This document shows positions 61,658-64,000 of a stretch of 64,000 nt of DNA, piece by piece (the first letter of the stretch is position 1; each line of letters starts with the position of its first letter). The notes under the pieces are model-generated. The model was not told the origin of the DNA, did not search any database, and was given only the letters and a program-made list of their open reading frames with translations. A program made the translations under genes and the position numbers. The stretch is from Burkholderia sp. HI2500. GTDB lineage: Bacteria; Pseudomonadota; Gammaproteobacteria; Burkholderiales; Burkholderiaceae. The stretch is from contig NZ_NKFL01000004.1 in the NCBI RefSeq assembly GCF_002223055.1, positions 930,001 to 994,000 of the forward strand. Reading direction: 5' to 3'.

Positions 61658-62470
61658 ATGGCAGGGGCAGGGATACAACGTACGAGGTGCGCCGTGATAC
61701 ACGAGGCAAACAACGTCATCGAGTTGCCGCATGCACTTGGTGCCAATCATTTCCTGGCTGCGCTTGACGGAATGAAACTCGCGGAACTGGCGCCTCATCT
61801 GCAGCTGGCGAATCTCAAGACCGGCGAGGTGCTGTGCGAAGCCGGCGAGAACCCCGGTGCCGCCTATTTCCCCGTGACGGCGGGCATTTCGCTGCAGTAC
61901 GCGTCAGGGGGCAAGGCGACGCTGAGTGTCGCGGAAATCGGCCGCGAGGGTGTCGTGTGCGACGACATCATCGGCAGTGCGATGCAGCGGCGCGTGGTCG
62001 TCTATCGCGGCGGCTTCGCCTACCGGCTGCCGTCACGCCGGTTCGCGCAAGCGTGCGACGCATCGGCCGCGATGCGGCGGCAGGTGTTCGCACGCATGCA
62101 GCTCGCGCTCTCGCAGGCGTCGCAAGTGATGTTCTGCAGCCGTCATCACGCGATGCGGCAGCAGCTCGGCCGATGGCTGTTGATCGCCTACGAGCGCTCG
62201 CGCAGCATCGAGATTCCCGTCACGCACGGCATGCTCGGCCAGTTGCTGGGCGTACGGCGCGAGACCGTCTCCGACACCACGCGGCAGCTCCACGAACTGG
62301 GCCTGATCCATCAGCACCGCGGCGCGATCGTGCTGTCGGATCTCGCGAATCTCGAACGGCACGGGTGCGACTGCCATCGCGTGATCCGGGACGAAGCGCG
62401 CCGCATCCTGGCGGTCGATGCCGTGGCGAATGCCGGCGTCGGGTCGTCATGCCGGGTGAGGACGACCTAG
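61658..62470 (+). CDS. Crp/Fnr-family transcriptional regulator (270 aa)
   Basis: The frame begins at ATG 61658; a GTG at 61694, with AGGTGC upstream, may be the true start, giving 258 residues. Residues 30-130 are a cyclic-nucleotide-binding-like barrel (GEVLCEAGENPGAAYF, VAEIGREGVVCDD). Residues 180-235 are a Crp-type helix-turn-helix (HGMLGQLLGVRRETV). No conserved Fnr-type Cys cluster is seen at the amino terminus, so its effector is unknown. It is the first gene past the cluster and may regulate it. Confidence 0.82.
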   Translation: MAGAGIQRTRCAVIHEANNVIELPHALGANHFLAALDGMKLAELAPHLQLANLKTGEVLCEAGENPGAAYFPVTAGISLQYASGGKATLSVAEIGREGVVCDDIIGSAMQRRVVVYRGGFAYRLPSRRFAQACDASAAMRRQVFARMQLALSQASQVMFCSRHHAMRQQLGRWLLIAYERSRSIEIPVTHGMLGQLLGVRRETVSDTTRQLHELGLIHQHRGAIVLSDLANLERHGCDCHRVIRDEARRILAVDAVANAGVGSSCRVRTT

Positions 62471-62576
62471 CCGCCCCGGGGCGCGGCGAGCCACGCGGGC
62501 GCGGAGCAGGGAGAGGCATCGATGCCGGACGCCCGGCCGGTGGCGTCGACAATAATCAGAAAAGCAGCCATTCAGT

Positions 62577-64000
62577 ATGGAAAACATGTCGAAGCGCCAG
62601 AGTGAGCGCAGCTCGTTTTACGTGTGGCCGTGGAGTCCGGCGCTGGGCATCCTGCCGATCGTTGTCGTGATCGTCGCGCTGGCGGGGTTCGTTGCGGTCA
62701 GCCTGATCGTGATCATGTCGCTGCGTGTGTATGTCGGCGGCGAGAGCAGCTGGTCGAAGGCGCAGAAGGACGAGGTGATCCTGCTGACGCGCTATGGCCA
62801 GACCGGCGACGAGAAGCTGTTCGGCGACTACCTGACGGCCGACCGGACCCTCACGTTTCTCGGCGTCGCGCGCCGCGCGATGGTCGGCGTGCCGGCGGAT
62901 TCCGGCATCGCGCGCGCGGCGATGATCGCGGCCGGCATCAATCCCGTCGATGCGGCAGCGGTGGTGTGGTTCTATCCGCTCCTGAGCAGCTTCGCGAGCC
63001 TGAGCGTCGCGCTGCGGTACTGGGAGGACGCGGACCGGCAACTGGTCGACCTGCGCCGGCTTGCCGACGCGCTGCGCGAGGCCGTGCAGGCGGCCGACGT
63101 GCGCCGCACGCGCCGTCTGAACCGCGAGATCTGGGATCTCAATTCGCGCATCGAGCCGCTGCCGAAGCGCTTTTCCGACGAACTGAGCGCCGAATTCCGC
63201 TCGGCGGTGATCCAGCTGTTCCTGTCGTACCTCGTGGCGTCGCTGCTGATCCTCCTGCTGTCGGTGCGCTGGGCGAGTCGTGCGCGACGTCAGCAGCTGT
63301 CGATGCAGACGGAGCTCGACCGGAGCCAGGCGTTCGCGGAAACCGCGCTGCGCTCGGTGGCCGACGCGATCATCACGATCGGCCTCACGCGCAGCATCGA
63401 GACGCTCAACCCGGCGGCCGAGCAACTGCTCGGCGCATCGTCGGACCAGTGCGTCGGCAAGCCGATCAACGACGTGCTGGACCTGATCGATACGTCGACC
63501 GGCATGTCGATCAAGCTGCTCGCGTCGTTCAGCAACAGCGGCGATCACACCTTCACGCGCGATCTCGACCTGATCCGCGGGTGCCGTTCCGCGGTGGCCG
63601 TGCGCGCCTCGCTGTCGAAGATGGACAACGCGGCGGGCCACTGCGTCGGATACGTGCTGATCCTGCGCGACATGTCGCGCGAATACCAGCTGATCGAGAA
63701 GCTGACCTGGCAGGCGTCGCACGATGCGCTGACCGGCCTCATCAACCGCTCCGAGTTCGAGCGGCGCCTCGGTGAAGCGCTGACGCAGCGCGCGGGCGGG
63801 ATGCTGATGGTGCTCGATCTGGACGGCTTCAAGGAAATCAACGACGTATGCGGCCACGCGGCCGGCGACGCGCTGCTGCGCGACGCGACGTCGCTGTTCC
63901 GGCGCGGCCTCGGCGACGCCGACGTGGTCGGTCGGCTTGGCGGCGATGAGTTCGGCATCCTGTTGCCGGCCGGCCGCGACGGTGTGCCGGACGGCGGCAA
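62577..64000 (+). CDS. Membrane-bound PAS-GGDEF protein, 3' end outside window
   Basis: ATG 62577 begins MENMSKRQSERSSFYVW. A membrane helix (ILPIVVVIVALAGFVAVSL) and a second near residue 220-240 (FLSYLVASLLILLLSV) frame a periplasmic sensor of about 170 residues. A PAS-like domain follows (SVADAIITIGLTRSIETLN), then a GGDEF domain beginning SHDALTGLINRSEFERRL and reaching RLGGDEFGILLPAG. GGDEF is intact, so diguanylate cyclase activity is likely. The frame is open to the window end, so an EAL domain could follow outside. Confidence 0.82.
   Translation, partial: MENMSKRQSERSSFYVWPWSPALGILPIVVVIVALAGFVAVSLIVIMSLRVYVGGESSWSKAQKDEVILLTRYGQTGDEKLFGDYLTADRTLTFLGVARRAMVGVPADSGIARAAMIAAGINPVDAAAVVWFYPLLSSFASLSVALRYWEDADRQLVDLRRLADALREAVQAADVRRTRRLNREIWDLNSRIEPLPKRFSDELSAEFRSAVIQLFLSYLVASLLILLLSVRWASRARRQQLSMQTELDRSQAFAETALRSVADAIITIGLTRSIETLNPAAEQLLGASSDQCVGKPINDVLDLIDTSTGMSIKLLASFSNSGDHTFTRDLDLIRGCRSAVAVRASLSKMDNAAGHCVGYVLILRDMSREYQLIEKLTWQASHDALTGLINRSEFERRLGEALTQRAGGMLMVLDLDGFKEINDVCGHAAGDALLRDATSLFRRGLGDADVVGRLGGDEFGILLPAGRDGVPDGG

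Noticed and set aside
62556..63857. 433-residue minus-strand frame at the right end
   Set aside because: It is opposite the PAS-GGDEF gene, whose plus frame has a clear GGDEF motif.

Overview
The window is high-GC proteobacterial DNA that reads as Burkholderia, most likely the cepacia complex. The basis is recognition of families (a LipA/Lif lipase pair of the Burkholderia type, GlmS, P22-like prophage genes of the kind common in Burkholderia), not a database search. It divides into a prophage (about 1-25923), a stretch of chromosomal housekeeping and metabolic genes (25974-35165), a roughly 25-kb single-direction gene cluster (35855-61248) that is the most unusual part, and a regulatory tail (61658-64000).

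Prophage. The left part (1-4853) holds the end of a CII-like regulator, a replication-initiator-like gene carrying about 20 copies of a GGTGACGC-type motif in both orientations, a Lar-like protein, a RuvC-like resolvase, a Gp49-like protein, and a gene in the lambda Q position. A sigma70-type promoter followed at once by an intrinsic terminator (4861-4974) looks like a lambda pR'/tR' late switch. The late genes then run rightward: TerS, TerL, a P22-type portal, scaffold, coat, gp4- and gp10-like proteins (with an HNH endonuclease gene inserted between them), three ejection proteins, tail spike, two membrane proteins (holin candidates), a lambda R-type endolysin and nested Rz/Rz1. An antisense gene with its own RBS sits among the head genes. 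The prophage ends in a candidate small RNA and a 45-bp 3' fragment of a tRNA-Arg(UCU)-like gene (attR), immediately downstream of glmS, where a Tn7 attachment site would also lie.

Chromosomal middle. glmS and a secreted toroid-like protein are on the minus strand. wecB (UDP-GlcNAc 2-epimerase) and an iorA/iorB-type molybdenum hydroxylase pair are on the plus strand. They are separated by long stretches in which I see no genes.

The 25-kb cluster. A small peptide with a double-glycine leader is followed by a complete type I peptide exporter (HlyD-like adaptor, C39-peptidase ABC transporter, TolC-like channel). The tolC-like gene overlaps an AT-ACP gene, which leads into a 2011-residue protein arranged FabL-like enoyl reductase - KS - chain-length-factor-like KS - KR - DH. 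A 1350-residue cytochrome P450-KR fusion and a flavin monooxygenase follow. Then come a LolD/FtsX-type ABC exporter, a LolA-like periplasmic carrier, an outer-membrane barrel, a small membrane protein, and a secreted lipase with its dedicated foldase. Most of these genes overlap or lie within a few bases of each other, so they are probably transcribed together. The simplest reading is a pathway that builds an oxidised polyketide or fatty-acyl lipid and moves it to the cell surface, coupled to export of a GG-leader peptide. Whether lipid and peptide are joined is not shown by the sequence. A Crp/Fnr-type regulator and a membrane-bound PAS-GGDEF protein, cut by the window end, follow on the same strand.
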